DNA of 64,000 bases from positions 1-64,000 of the forward strand of contig SFSZ01000006.1 of assembly GCA_004563275.1 (NCBI GenBank), read 5' to 3'. A program made the translations under genes and the position numbers. Source of the DNA: a bacterium (lineage in GTDB: Bacteria > Bacillota_I > Bacilli_A > RF39 > UBA660). The notes under the pieces are model-generated. The model did not search any database. It saw only the letters and a program-made list of their open reading frames with translations, and had not been told where the DNA came from. Positions 17,392-26,378 of this stretch are shown here, one piece after another; within the stretch, counting starts at the first letter, position 1, and each line of letters starts with the position of its first letter.

Positions 17392-19905
17392 ATGAATGAA
17401 AATCATGTAGATTTAAACCAAATTAATTATTTATTAGGCCAAGAAGGATTAAGTGCAGAAAGAAAAGCTCAATTAGAAGCAATTAAAGCTCAATATGAAG
17501 CCTTAGCTAATCAAGTAAATACTATTCAAGAAAGCCTTGCTAATTTAACTAATAACTTCAATAAAGCTGAGGAAGAAATTAAATTAGAAAGAGAACATGA
17601 AAGATTAAGTGGTTTAATTAATCATTATACAGAAATTAACAAAACTTCTTTAACTGATTATGAAGCAAACTTTAGAAGAACAATGATGAAGGAAGATGGT
17701 TCTGGATTAATTCAAAGATTATTTGCATGTATTGAAAAAGAACCGAGATATGCAACATTACCAGCATATTTAGAAGCTAAAAAGGAAATTGAAGAAGCAT
17801 TTAAAAATCCTTTTGATATAAAAAAATTTGCTAAAAAACAAGAAGAATATATTGCAACTCGTGAAAAATATAGAGAATTAATTGCAAAAGATCCAAATAA
17901 TTATGTAGAACTTTCTCAAATATCGACTAAATTAAAAAGATTACAAGAATCAATTGTTACTGAAGCTAATAAGTATGTATTTAATAAAAAGAAATTAGAA
18001 ACATTATATGAAAAAAATATTCATCAATTAGCTTCTTTTGGAAGTTATGCAATAAATGCTGAACGTAATGCTATTTTAAATGAAATTCGAAAAGTTTATG
18101 AACCATTCCATGAGAGATTTGATTCAGAAAGAAAATTAAAATTTTATACTCAAGATTTAGCTAAAATTGAAGCTCAAATGGCTGAACTTGGAGTTAAGAA
18201 GGCTGAATCAAAAGCGGCATCTGCTGCCACAGCAACTCCAGCATCAAGTGCTGAACCGGAATCAATTTCAAAAACAGCCACACAAGGGACTCCTGTTACA
18301 CCTGCATCGTCAGTTGGGACAGCTACTAATCCTACAGGAACCAATCCAGAAAATGATCCAGAAACGAAAGACCATAGTGGATTACATTTTATCGGATTAC
18401 CAAATGATAAATATTATGATTCAGTAAGAGATGCATATCGTTATGGTGATGAAATTGAAATTGATAAAGAAGAAGAAATTGATGGAACTACATTTATTAC
18501 TTTAAAAGGTTCAGATGTAAAAATAAAAAAGGATTTATTTGCTACAACTGCCGATATTGAAGATGAATTTAAACATGCTATGAAAGCACATAAAACATCA
18601 ACAAATCATATTAAAGCAGGTATGAAAGTAACGCCATGCTGGCCAGGTCATTATAACCGTGCCATCTTAAAAAATGGTGCTAGAGGTAATGACGCTGATA
18701 TCGAAGTTAAAAATATGAAACTACATGATGAAATTGAAGTAGAAAAAGTATTTTATAAAGGTAATAGAAAATTTGTTAAATTAGTTGGTTATGAAAATGC
18801 TTTCTCAGCAGATTCATTTGCAATTGCACCAAGCACAATCAAAGAAATAGCTGAAAAGAAAGAAGCCGCTAAGAAAGATAAAGAAGAATTAAAAGCTAAA
18901 AAATCAAAAACAGGACCAGAAAATGAACAACAAGCAACAAGTAGAATCTATTCTTCAGTTCCAGATGTATCACAATCAACAAACTTGTATGAGATTGCTA
19001 AAGTTATACAACAATTAAATCCAAATGCTGAAATAAGAGTTGCTAATATAGCATATGACCCACAAGCAACAAGTAGATTCTATTCATCAGTTCCAATAGG
19101 ACAATTAGTATTACCTGAAGGATTTTATGCTAATGAAAAAAATGGAATTACAAATAAACATAAGACACAAAGTGGAATGTATTGTGATTTAAGTGTTGAA
19201 GATTTATCAATGGCTGATGAAAGAACATTATTGCCAAAAAAACCACAAGTAAGCGAACAACAAACACTAGAAAATGAACAACAAGCGCAAATAAACGAAA
19301 TCAATGAAGCAGATCCTAAATTCGATCCAGAAAGTATCATACAAGAGGTTGAATCATATTCTCCATCAAATGCTTCAGAAAATAAAACTAAAGACACAAA
19401 ACTAAAAGAAATCATAGGCGAAGATGAATATGCGAAATTTATTGAAATTTATGATGATGTTAAAGATGAAAAGTCAAAAACACAAGAAAATGAACCACAA
19501 CAATCAGTTTTAGATATCTTAAAGGAATTTAATGAAGCTGAAAATACTACCGAAAAAGATGAACAAAATCAAGACAAAAAAGAAGTAACTGCTACAGAAG
19601 AAACACCAGATAAACAAACTGAAAAACAAGCTAGAGTAGGAGCTATTGCTGGCATTGCTAAAAATAAAAGAACACCATTAAGAGTAAAAATTGCATCATT
19701 GTGGTCATTAATTACATCTAAAGATGGAAAATCAATTAAAGGTAGAGCTGCTGACATTGCTCAAAACATTGTGGATGAAGCTCAAAATCAAGGAGCTCCT
19801 GAAGAAGTATTAAAAGATGCTAAGGAAGTGCAAGCTGAAGCAGCACGTCAAGATGGAAAAGCACCAGAAAATGAACTAGAAGAAGAATTTCAATGGACCA
19901 TATAG
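17392..19905 (+). CDS. Large coiled-coil protein with low-complexity linkers and duplicated SH3-like segment
   Basis: Not a family I can name. Residues 1-275 are strongly helical and coiled-coil like; 276-325 is a Ser/Thr/Ala/Pro-rich linker. Then come two similar beta segments of about 35 residues (near 345-385 and 440-480) sharing the pattern DEIE-[IV]-[DE]-K...T/K-F-[IV]-x-L, possibly SH3-like. The short motif QATSRxYSSVP occurs twice (near 520 and 560). The C-terminal third is Gln/Glu-rich and ends in a small alpha-helical part with AGIAKNKRTPLRVKIASLWSL. No signal peptide, so it is likely cytoplasmic. Three genes follow with 8-base and 1-base spacings, so all are one operon. Confidence 0.7.
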   Translation: MNENHVDLNQINYLLGQEGLSAERKAQLEAIKAQYEALANQVNTIQESLANLTNNFNKAEEEIKLEREHERLSGLINHYTEINKTSLTDYEANFRRTMMKEDGSGLIQRLFACIEKEPRYATLPAYLEAKKEIEEAFKNPFDIKKFAKKQEEYIATREKYRELIAKDPNNYVELSQISTKLKRLQESIVTEANKYVFNKKKLETLYEKNIHQLASFGSYAINAERNAILNEIRKVYEPFHERFDSERKLKFYTQDLAKIEAQMAELGVKKAESKAASAATATPASSAEPESISKTATQGTPVTPASSVGTATNPTGTNPENDPETKDHSGLHFIGLPNDKYYDSVRDAYRYGDEIEIDKEEEIDGTTFITLKGSDVKIKKDLFATTADIEDEFKHAMKAHKTSTNHIKAGMKVTPCWPGHYNRAILKNGARGNDADIEVKNMKLHDEIEVEKVFYKGNRKFVKLVGYENAFSADSFAIAPSTIKEIAEKKEAAKKDKEELKAKKSKTGPENEQQATSRIYSSVPDVSQSTNLYEIAKVIQQLNPNAEIRVANIAYDPQATSRFYSSVPIGQLVLPEGFYANEKNGITNKHKTQSGMYCDLSVEDLSMADERTLLPKKPQVSEQQTLENEQQAQINEINEADPKFDPESIIQEVESYSPSNASENKTKDTKLKEIIGEDEYAKFIEIYDDVKDEKSKTQENEPQQSVLDILKEFNEAENTTEKDEQNQDKKEVTATEETPDKQTEKQARVGAIAGIAKNKRTPLRVKIASLWSLITSKDGKSIKGRAADIAQNIVDEAQNQGAPEEVLKDAKEVQAEAARQDGKAPENELEEEFQWTI

Positions 19906-19913
19906 GAGGATAA

Positions 19914-20507
19914 ATGGCTAGATATAAAGTAACTGATACTAAAGAAGCAAAAGAAGTTCTTTTAGAAAAAGAAGAAGTATTTCAAAAAGTTAAAGTTGGA
20001 ATTTATGGAGTAGCAGTAGCAGCAACAATAATTGCTTGCCCAGGAACTATGAAAATAGCAATGTGGGCAGCTGCTCTTGGTTATAATGCTGTTGTTAAAC
20101 ATCGCGAAACAAGTCCTTTCTGCGGGCTAGTATCCGATGCAATATATGGTATTTTTAAAAAATTTCAAAATATAAAAGATGATCTTGCCGAATATAAAAC
20201 TAATTATTTAGAAAAATCAACTCCTTCCATGAGTGAAGAAGAGATGAGAGCTGCATATGAAGCAGCTGAAGAGAAAAAATGGAGAGATTATGCAGAAACT
20301 CGCAGAATACTTGATGAAATTAAAGCAAAACATGAAAGTAGTTATCAATCAAAAAAGCAAAAAGCTGCTGAAAATGCTTTATATAGTATGACAGCAAAAC
20401 AAAAATCAACCGATGCTTATGCTACTGAAGAATTTCTAAGAAGAGTTAATGCAATCCAAAATGAGGGTTATCAAACCACAAAGAATAATGAAGGGAGACA
20501 TTTATAA
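19914..20507 (+). CDS. Hypothetical protein with one hydrophobic hairpin, 197 aa
   Basis: Family unknown. An N-terminal charged helix is followed by a hydrophobic part (about 28-65, GIYGVAVAATIIACPG...WAAALGYNAV) that could be one or two membrane passes, then a long Glu/Lys/Ala-rich helix. A TAGGAGGATAA site precedes the ATG. It sits eight bases after the 837-residue protein and its stop overlaps the next start by one base, implying coupled translation. It might anchor its neighbours at the membrane; that is inference. Confidence 0.65.
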   Translation: MARYKVTDTKEAKEVLLEKEEVFQKVKVGIYGVAVAATIIACPGTMKIAMWAAALGYNAVVKHRETSPFCGLVSDAIYGIFKKFQNIKDDLAEYKTNYLEKSTPSMSEEEMRAAYEAAEEKKWRDYAETRRILDEIKAKHESSYQSKKQKAAENALYSMTAKQKSTDAYATEEFLRRVNAIQNEGYQTTKNNEGRHL

Positions 20508-20770
20508 TGAAAGTTGACACAATTGTAACTTTAGATGGAAATGAAAGATACTATCTTGTAGATAAAACTGAACAAGATGGTAAAACATACTTCTTAGCAA
20601 CAAAGCTAAAAGAAGACAATACACCATTAGAAGAATCACAAATATTTGAAGAAATTGTAGAAGAGGGGACTACATATTTAGAAACAGTAGCTGATGAATT
20701 AACATATAATCAATTAGCAGCTATCTTTGTTACTAAATTCAATGATTTAGTTTTAGAAGGAGAAATTTAA
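20507..20770 (+). CDS. DUF1292-like small acidic protein
   Basis: The 87-residue product starts KVDTIVTLDGNERYYLVDKT and has alternating beta strands and an acidic ending, the plan of DUF1292 (YrzB-like) proteins; the function of that family is unknown. An AAGGGAGACAT site precedes the ATG, which overlaps the last base of the previous stop. It ends an operon and a terminator follows immediately. Confidence 0.65.
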   Translation: MKVDTIVTLDGNERYYLVDKTEQDGKTYFLATKLKEDNTPLEESQIFEEIVEEGTTYLETVADELTYNQLAAIFVTKFNDLVLEGEI

Positions 20771-20783
20771 TTTCTCTTTTTTT
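20760..20783 (+). terminator. Intrinsic terminator
   Basis: GAGAAATT and AATTTCTC form a perfect short stem at the end of the DUF1292-like gene, followed by seven T. Confidence 0.65.
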
Positions 20784-20784
20784 G

Positions 20785-20790
20785 TATAAT
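20785..20790 (+). promoter_or_regulatory. -10 box of the lipoprotein gene
   Basis: TATAAT directly after the terminator T run, 38 bases before ATG 20829. No convincing -35. Confidence 0.45.
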
Positions 20791-20828
20791 AAAAAATAAA
20801 AACTACATAATAATAAAAAGGAGAGAAA

Positions 20829-21368
20829 ATGAAAAATAAAATATTAGTCTTTAGTTTATTATTATTTAGTTTAATTCTTTTTGGGTGTGAATTTAATAAT
20901 ACCCCAACTAAAAAAGTTGAATCACTCTTAATGAAATATCAAAATAATTCTGAATCAGTAAGTAAAGAATTAGATGATTATGTTAAAAGTGAAGAAATAG
21001 AACTCGCATATCAAGATAAATACAAAGAAGTATTTTTAAAACAATATCGAGATTTAAAATATGAAATAAAAGATGAAAAAATTGATGGAAATACTGCAGA
21101 AGTAACTGCTCAAATAGAAGTATATGATTATTATAAAACTCAAACTGAAGTAAGCACTTACATAACAAATCATCAAGACGAATTTAATACTAATGGTATT
21201 TTCGATAATAATAAAGTATTAGAATATAAAATTAAAGAATTAACCAATACTAAAGATAAAGTAACTTATACTATTGTATTTAATTTAACTAAAGTAAATG
21301 ATACTTGGACAATAGATAATCTATCAGAAGAAGAATTAGAAAAAATTCATGGAACATACGCCCATTAG
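20829..21368 (+). CDS. Lipoprotein with NTF2/DUF4878-like domain
   Basis: The N-terminus is a lipoprotein signal: KNK, a hydrophobic stretch, then LILFGC with Cys at 20 as the lipid-modified residue. The remaining 160 residues are a helix-then-sheet domain with TAEVTAQIEVYDYYK and DKVTYTIVFNLTKVNDTWTIDNL, typical of DUF4878/NTF2-like extracellular lipoproteins. It is probably tethered outside the membrane; the ligand is unknown. A GGAGAG site precedes the ATG. The gene has its own promoter and terminator. Confidence 0.75.
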   Translation: MKNKILVFSLLLFSLILFGCEFNNTPTKKVESLLMKYQNNSESVSKELDDYVKSEEIELAYQDKYKEVFLKQYRDLKYEIKDEKIDGNTAEVTAQIEVYDYYKTQTEVSTYITNHQDEFNTNGIFDNNKVLEYKIKELTNTKDKVTYTIVFNLTKVNDTWTIDNLSEEELEKIHGTYAH

Positions 21369-21390
21369 AATTAATCTAATTCTTTTTTTA
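21366..21390 (+). terminator. Intrinsic terminator after lipoprotein gene
   Basis: TTAGAATTAATCTAATTC forms a hairpin starting at the stop codon and runs into seven T. Confidence 0.65.
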
Positions 21391-21426
21391 TATTTTTAGA
21401 ATAATATTATTTAGGTGATTAATTAA

Positions 21427-22560
21427 ATGAAAAAAATAATATTATTTATTCTTTTACTATTTCCAATTTTTGTTAAAGCTGAAGATCTAACTCCTAATGC
21501 TGAATCAGGTATCTTAATTGAATATTCTACTGGAAAAATCCTTTATAGTAAAAAAATAGATGAAAAACTAGCACCAGCATCTATGACTAAGATTATGACT
21601 CTTTTACTTATTATGGAAGCAGTTGAAGAAGGTAAAATAAATTTAGATGATAATATCTCCATCAGCACTAATGCTTCATCTATGGGTGGATCCCAAGTGT
21701 TTTTAGACCCTAATACGGAAATGAAAGCTGAAGAATTAATTAAATCAATTGCCATTGCCTCAGCTAATGATAGTGCTGTTGCGATGGCTGAAGCTATTTC
21801 TGGTACAACCGCTAACTTTGTATCTAGAATGAACTCCAGAGCTAAAGAACTAGGATGTAAAAACACTAATTTTAAAAACGTCCATGGCTTAGATGAAGAA
21901 GGCCATTATTCAACTGCTTATGATATGTCATTAATAGCTAGAGAACTTCTTAAACATGAACAAATACTTAAATACACAAGTACCTATGAAGCCTATTTAA
22001 ACAAGCCTAATGGGACTTCAACCTGGATGGTCAATACCAATAAACTAATCAAATATTATACTGGCTTAGATGGCTTAAAAACAGGCTTTACTAAGACAGC
22101 AGGTTACTGTCTAACATCAACAGCTAAAAGAAATGATATGCGATTAATAAGTGTTGTTATGAAAGAACCATCAAGTCAAGTTAGAAATTCAGAAACTATT
22201 AGCTTATTAAACTATGGATTTTCCAACTATAAAATTAAAACTATCTTAAAAAAAGATCAAAAACTAGGAACCATTGAAGTTCAAAATGGTAAAAAAGAAC
22301 TTGCAGACATCACCATATTAGAAGATGCTACAAATCTAGAATCAATTAATGATAATAAAGAATATAGTTTTAATATTGTAACCGATAAAGTAAAAGCACC
22401 TCTTAAAAAAGGTGATAAAGTAGGTACCCTAGAACTAACCGAACAAGGAACAGTTATTAAAAGATTAAATATTACAGTTAAAGAAAATATTCCTAAAGCT
22501 AATATCTGGGATTTATACAAAAGAAACTTTAAATCTATAATTATCGGTAGTATCCATTAA
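21427..22560 (+). CDS. dacA: D-alanyl-D-alanine carboxypeptidase (penicillin-binding protein 5 family)
   Basis: This enzyme trims the terminal D-Ala from peptidoglycan pentapeptides outside the membrane. A signal peptide (about 1-18) ends FPIFVKAED. The three active-site motifs of S11 peptidases are present: SMTK at 52-55, SAND near 110, and LKTGFT near 218. A C-terminal beta domain and a basic hydrophobic tail (WDLYKRNFKSIII) could hold it at the membrane. 377 residues is normal. AGGTGATT is the ribosome site. Terminators flank the gene on both sides, so it is monocistronic. Confidence 0.93.
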   Translation: MKKIILFILLLFPIFVKAEDLTPNAESGILIEYSTGKILYSKKIDEKLAPASMTKIMTLLLIMEAVEEGKINLDDNISISTNASSMGGSQVFLDPNTEMKAEELIKSIAIASANDSAVAMAEAISGTTANFVSRMNSRAKELGCKNTNFKNVHGLDEEGHYSTAYDMSLIARELLKHEQILKYTSTYEAYLNKPNGTSTWMVNTNKLIKYYTGLDGLKTGFTKTAGYCLTSTAKRNDMRLISVVMKEPSSQVRNSETISLLNYGFSNYKIKTILKKDQKLGTIEVQNGKKELADITILEDATNLESINDNKEYSFNIVTDKVKAPLKKGDKVGTLELTEQGTVIKRLNITVKENIPKANIWDLYKRNFKSIIIGSIH

Positions 22561-22596
22561 AAAAATACTTAGAATACTAATTCTAGGTATTTTTTA
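22559..22596 (+). terminator. Intrinsic terminator after dacA
   Basis: AAAAATACTTAGAAT pairs with AATTCTAGGTATTTTT with one mismatch, followed by T. Confidence 0.75.
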
Positions 22597-22605
22597 TGAT
22601 ATAAT
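22597..22605 (+). promoter_or_regulatory. Extended -10 promoter with hairpin leader
   Basis: TGA-TATAAT (TATAAT at 22600-22605). The 77-base leader to ATG 22689 contains an inverted repeat (TCTAACCTTAA near 22622 with TTAAGATTAGA near 22645, one mismatch), which could be regulatory. Confidence 0.5.
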
Positions 22606-22688
22606 TATATAAGAATAAAAATCTAACCTTAAAGTATGTGATAAATTAAGATTAGAACTAATAAAATATGAAAGTGAAGGAAATAACT

Positions 22689-23189
22689 ATGACAAAACAA
22701 ACAAAAAAACATTTACCAATGTATGGAGTAGGACCATTATATGTTTCAATAATTTTAATAACTACAATAATATTTATATTTTTATCTTATTTAAACTACA
22801 TTCCTAGTTATAACATTAAAGAACTATCAACATCTATAATTATGCTCGGAATAATCCTAATAATAGTATCTATTTATATGTGGTGCAAAGCTGTTATTAA
22901 AGATAATATTGATAAATATATCATTAAAAATAAACTATTAACTACCGGTATCTATAGCTATACAAGAAATCCCATCTATTCAGCATTTACCATTCTATCT
23001 TTAGGTTTAATTTTAATAGCTAATAATTATTTTCTTTTAATTTTACCAGTATTATATTATTTATTTCTAACTGTGTTAATGATTTTAACTGAAGAAAAAT
23101 GGCTTAAAGAAGTATTTGGTTCTGAATACGAAGAATATAAAAAGAAAGTTAATAGAATTATCCCGATTAAAAAAAGAATTAATAAATAA
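22689..23189 (+). CDS. Isoprenylcysteine carboxyl methyltransferase-like membrane protein
   Basis: The family (ICMT/PEMT fold) uses S-adenosylmethionine to methylate lipid or prenyl substrates in the membrane. The 166-residue product has four hydrophobic helices and the signature GIYSYTRNPIYSAF around residue 98, with a conserved EEKWLKEVFGSEYEEYKKKV block near the end. ATG 22689 is chosen because AAGGA lies eight bases upstream; the in-frame ATG 21 bases earlier has no site. Bacterial substrates are mostly unknown. The hydrolase gene starts 11 bases later and may be co-transcribed. Confidence 0.8.
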   Translation: MTKQTKKHLPMYGVGPLYVSIILITTIIFIFLSYLNYIPSYNIKELSTSIIMLGIILIIVSIYMWCKAVIKDNIDKYIIKNKLLTTGIYSYTRNPIYSAFTILSLGLILIANNYFLLILPVLYYLFLTVLMILTEEKWLKEVFGSEYEEYKKKVNRIIPIKKRINK

Positions 23190-23200
23190 GAGGTGTTTTA

Positions 23201-24223
23201 ATGTATACAATAATCGATTACTTAAAATTTTATAGTGATGCTTCATTAAATGAAGTTAAATGGAATAATATTGATAATTTAATGGCAGCTATTATAGTTT
23301 ATTTACCAATTCCATCATTTAAAGATAATAAAAGCTTAAAGGAGTTATCTGAATATGCTACTAAAAATGAAACAGATATTCGTGGTTTTACAGCTACTAA
23401 AGCAGTTGAAATATTAAATATTATTAAAAATAGTAAAAGATATAAAAATATCACTATTTCTAACTTTATTAATGTTAAAAATGAAGACTCTCAATTTGGT
23501 GCTTGTATCATCAAAACTGATAAAGAAAAAATCATTAGTTTTAAAGGTACAGATCGTTCCTTAATTGGCTGGCTTGAAAACTTTAGACTTATGTATGAGT
23601 ATCCAACGTATACTCAAAATCTAGCCATTAAATATCTAAATGATAATATAACTTTTATAGATAAAGATATTTATGTAGTTGGACACTCTAAAGGTGGTAA
23701 TCTAGCAATGGCAAGTACTATGGAACTATCTGATTCAAAATTTAATAAAATAAAAGAAGTTTGTAATTTTGATGGACCAGGATTTAAAAAACAAGAGTAT
23801 GAAAGTAAAAAATTTAAAAGACTAAAGTCCAAACTTTTAAATGTCATTCCTACCGGATCAGTTATTGGAACTATACTTTATAATGACAACTATAAAGTTG
23901 TTTCAAGTAATGAATATGCTTTTGATGAACATTATCCAACCTCATGGAAACTATTTGGTCAATACTTCGTTGAAGGCAAATTATCAACTATCAGTAAACA
24001 ATTTCATAAAAATACCTCAGATGGACTAGAAACCCTTGATAAAGAAAAACTTAAAAAAACCATTGAAACAAGCTTTAAAAGTTTTGAAAAAGAATACTCA
24101 AGTGATTTTACCTCAATCTCATTTAATGACATTAAAAACTTCTATACTAATATGAAAAATGTTGATCCTGAAATAAGAGATTATCTAACAGTTTTAATGG
24201 AAGAATTAATAAAATATTCATAA
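23201..24223 (+). CDS. Mbeg1-like (DUF2974) alpha/beta hydrolase
   Basis: A cytoplasmic alpha/beta hydrolase related to lipases. The nucleophile elbow is VVGHSKGGNLAMA near residue 160 (Ser in GHSKG), and FKGTDRSLIGWLENF near 105 is the usual oxyanion-side block of this family. A His in the DEHYPTSWKLF block is a candidate third triad member. 340 residues, no signal peptide. AAGAGGTG precedes the ATG. The reaction is unknown. It directly precedes the peptide-like cluster but has its own composition and is probably not part of it. Confidence 0.75.
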   Translation: MYTIIDYLKFYSDASLNEVKWNNIDNLMAAIIVYLPIPSFKDNKSLKELSEYATKNETDIRGFTATKAVEILNIIKNSKRYKNITISNFINVKNEDSQFGACIIKTDKEKIISFKGTDRSLIGWLENFRLMYEYPTYTQNLAIKYLNDNITFIDKDIYVVGHSKGGNLAMASTMELSDSKFNKIKEVCNFDGPGFKKQEYESKKFKRLKSKLLNVIPTGSVIGTILYNDNYKVVSSNEYAFDEHYPTSWKLFGQYFVEGKLSTISKQFHKNTSDGLETLDKEKLKKTIETSFKSFEKEYSSDFTSISFNDIKNFYTNMKNVDPEIRDYLTVLMEELIKYS

Positions 24224-24271
24224 AAATTATCTTAATATAACTATAATTTTTTTTGATTTAATAGCAAAAAA

Positions 24272-24303
24272 TTGACAAGCAATAATTAAATGTGATATAT
24301 AAT
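24272..24303 (+). promoter_or_regulatory. Promoter of the short peptide gene and downstream cluster
   Basis: A consensus TTGACA (24272-24277) is followed 17-20 bases later by ATATAT/TATAAT (24295-24303). It is one of the best -35 boxes in the window. The leader then carries AGGAGGT before the ATG at 24333. Confidence 0.65.
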
Positions 24304-24332
24304 AATTAATAAAATTATTAGGAGGTACTTGT

Positions 24333-24422
24333 ATGGTTAAATTTTTAAAAAGAGTTTTCAGAAAAAAAAGTGATTTAACTGATAAACAACTTTTAGCAAG
24401 CTGCTGTGTACATAGAAGCTAA
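24333..24422 (+). CDS. Putative RiPP precursor peptide, 29 aa
   Basis: ATG 24333 follows a perfect AGGAGGT site. The product starts MVKFLKRVFRKKSDLTDKQL and ends LASCCVHRS. It has the form of a precursor: a basic, helical leader (about 1-20) and a short Cys-Cys-rich tail. It is placed directly before tailoring-type genes (radical SAM, ThiF-like, aminotransferase) and is separated from them by a hairpin that could limit read-through, a common arrangement for precursor genes. There is no Gly-Gly leader cleavage site and no dedicated peptidase nearby. It could also be a short regulatory leader peptide; no direct evidence of modification exists. Confidence 0.6.
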   Translation: MVKFLKRVFRKKSDLTDKQLLASCCVHRS

Positions 24423-24423
24423 C

Positions 24424-24452
24424 AAAAAAAGCATTTAAAAAATGCTTTTTTG
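24424..24452 (+). terminator. Attenuator hairpin between peptide gene and cluster
   Basis: AAAAAGCATTT pairs with AAATGCTTTTT, followed by TT. It starts two bases after the stop of the peptide gene. Since the next gene has only a weak own promoter, partial read-through is the likely way the enzymes are expressed. Confidence 0.65.
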
Positions 24453-24473
24453 CATATTATAATAGGAGAAGTA

Positions 24474-26378
24474 ATGAAAATAATTGAATTAAAAGAAGCA
24501 AAGAATAATTGCGGTGGAAAAGCCTATGGATTATATAAACTAATTCAAGCAGGTATAAATGTACCTGAAGGATTTGTTATCGAAGACTCACAATCACTAT
24601 CAAATGAAAATATTTCTGAATTAGAAAACAAATTAAAAGAATTTGCTAAAAATGACAAATTAGCGGTTAGATCATCAGCATCAGATGAAGACGGTAATAT
24701 AAAATCATTTGCTGGAATTTTTGAAACTGTATTAAATGTCAAAAATGATATTAATGATGTTACAAAAGCTATTAAAAAAGTAAATGATAGTGCTAATACT
24801 GATAAAACCAAGAATTATTCAAACAACAAATTCAAGATGAATGTCGTAGTGCAAAAAATGATAAATCCTAGAATATCTGGTATATGTTTTACCAATGCTA
24901 TTGATTTTTCTGGTAAAAGATGTGCTATGTTTGAATATGTTCAAGGAATCGGAGAAACATTAGTTAGTGGCAAATCAAATTCAAATAGAATAATTGTTAA
25001 ATATAATGATGATAAATTAGATTATAACCATGCTAGATTAGAAGGAAGTTTAATAAACTTTAATGGTTTTGAAGAACTATGCAATTCGATAACTAAAGCA
25101 ATTAATAACTATGATAAAAATCTAGATATAGAGTGGTGTATAGATGAAAATAATATAGCATATCTATTACAAGCAAGACCCGTAACAAAAGAAGTATTTA
25201 TTGAAAAGAGTAGTGACAGTGATCATACAAATACAATAGTTGCATCAAGAGGATGTGTTGAATCTGAAACATATGTAATTGATTCGGATTCAGATTATGA
25301 ACAAGTAAAACATGAAATAGAAAACTTTCCTGAAAATAAAATTTTAGTTTGTGATTATACTGAAACATATTACCTACCAGCAATGAAAAAAGCAAAAGGA
25401 ATAATCACAAATACAGGTTCAGCTTTATGTCATGCTGCAATCGTGTCAAGAGAATTAAACATTCCTTGTATTGTAGGCTATGATAATGCAACAACAAAAT
25501 TTAAAACCGGAACTCTAATCAAGTTAGACGCTAATAATAACTCAATTTCTATCGGAAAAGAAAATATGTTAGTATCAAAAGAATATAAATTAAACTTTGG
25601 AGAACTTGATTGTTTTGATAATTACATTGAATTTATGCTAGATAAAACAAAAATATTTATTGAAAATACATATGGTGGAATATATGTTCATAAACCGGAT
25701 AGATTAAATAGTTCAGAGATTAATGAAATTGAAATATTTGTTAGAAAAACATTTGGTCAAGTACCGATATTTTCATCAGATGAAAATAAATACTTATGGA
25801 TTAAAGAAGTAAATCGTTTTCATAAATTACCTTATTTTTCAAAATATTATGAAAGAGTAAAAAATAGTTCAAAAAGCTTTAATGAATTATCTTTAACTAA
25901 AATTCAGTCAGACTTAATTAATATAGCAAAACAATATTTAACATATAAAAAGTCATCAAAAGACATAATATTAAATATTTTTATCGATGAAATAATTGCA
26001 TCAATAAATGAACTACTAGATGGAATAATCCCATTTGGTTATCCCATGTATGAATCTTATGTTCAATCATTACAATTATTAGATAATGAAGGAAAAACAT
26101 ATAATGATTTATTTGGAAATACTTTATTTAAAAATGAAAAATTAATAAAAATCCAAAAATTCTTACACATAGTTTCAAAAATAAAAGACGAAAGTTACCA
26201 AATTATATGGGATATGGGCGGAAATGGTCCGGATTATTTTGAAAAAAGAGATGAAAAATTAAAACAAATATTAAATGAAAATAATCTTAATGAAGATTTC
26301 ATGGATACATTTTATGAAATTTATCTTTCTAAATATTATAAAAAATTACTGGAGATAGTTGAAAAAAATGAATTATAA
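24474..26378 (+). CDS. PEP-synthase/pyruvate phosphate dikinase-like enzyme with novel C-terminal domain
   Basis: Residues 1-250 are a PPDK N-terminal ATP-grasp domain (GGKAYGLYKLIQAGINVPEGF; KLAVRSSASDEDG; GIGETLVSGK; EWCIDENNIAYLLQARPV). A swivelling phosphohistidine domain follows: TNTGSALCHAAIVSRELNIP with the catalytic His320. The last 270 residues do not look like the PEP-binding TIM barrel of true PEP synthases, so the enzyme more likely transfers phosphate to another substrate, as rifampicin phosphotransferase does. ATG 24474 is chosen for AGGAG five bases upstream; the in-frame ATG at 24450 lies in the attenuator. Product is 634 residues. The next gene overlaps it. Confidence 0.75.
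   Translation: MKIIELKEAKNNCGGKAYGLYKLIQAGINVPEGFVIEDSQSLSNENISELENKLKEFAKNDKLAVRSSASDEDGNIKSFAGIFETVLNVKNDINDVTKAIKKVNDSANTDKTKNYSNNKFKMNVVVQKMINPRISGICFTNAIDFSGKRCAMFEYVQGIGETLVSGKSNSNRIIVKYNDDKLDYNHARLEGSLINFNGFEELCNSITKAINNYDKNLDIEWCIDENNIAYLLQARPVTKEVFIEKSSDSDHTNTIVASRGCVESETYVIDSDSDYEQVKHEIENFPENKILVCDYTETYYLPAMKKAKGIITNTGSALCHAAIVSRELNIPCIVGYDNATTKFKTGTLIKLDANNNSISIGKENMLVSKEYKLNFGELDCFDNYIEFMLDKTKIFIENTYGGIYVHKPDRLNSSEINEIEIFVRKTFGQVPIFSSDENKYLWIKEVNRFHKLPYFSKYYERVKNSSKSFNELSLTKIQSDLINIAKQYLTYKKSSKDIILNIFIDEIIASINELLDGIIPFGYPMYESYVQSLQLLDNEGKTYNDLFGNTLFKNEKLIKIQKFLHIVSKIKDESYQIIWDMGGNGPDYFEKRDEKLKQILNENNLNEDFMDTFYEIYLSKYYKKLLEIVEKNEL

Noticed and set aside
24450..24473. Upstream ATG for the PEP-synthase-like gene
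   Set aside because: It lies in the attenuator stem, while ATG 24474 has AGGAG at good spacing and gives the normal family start.
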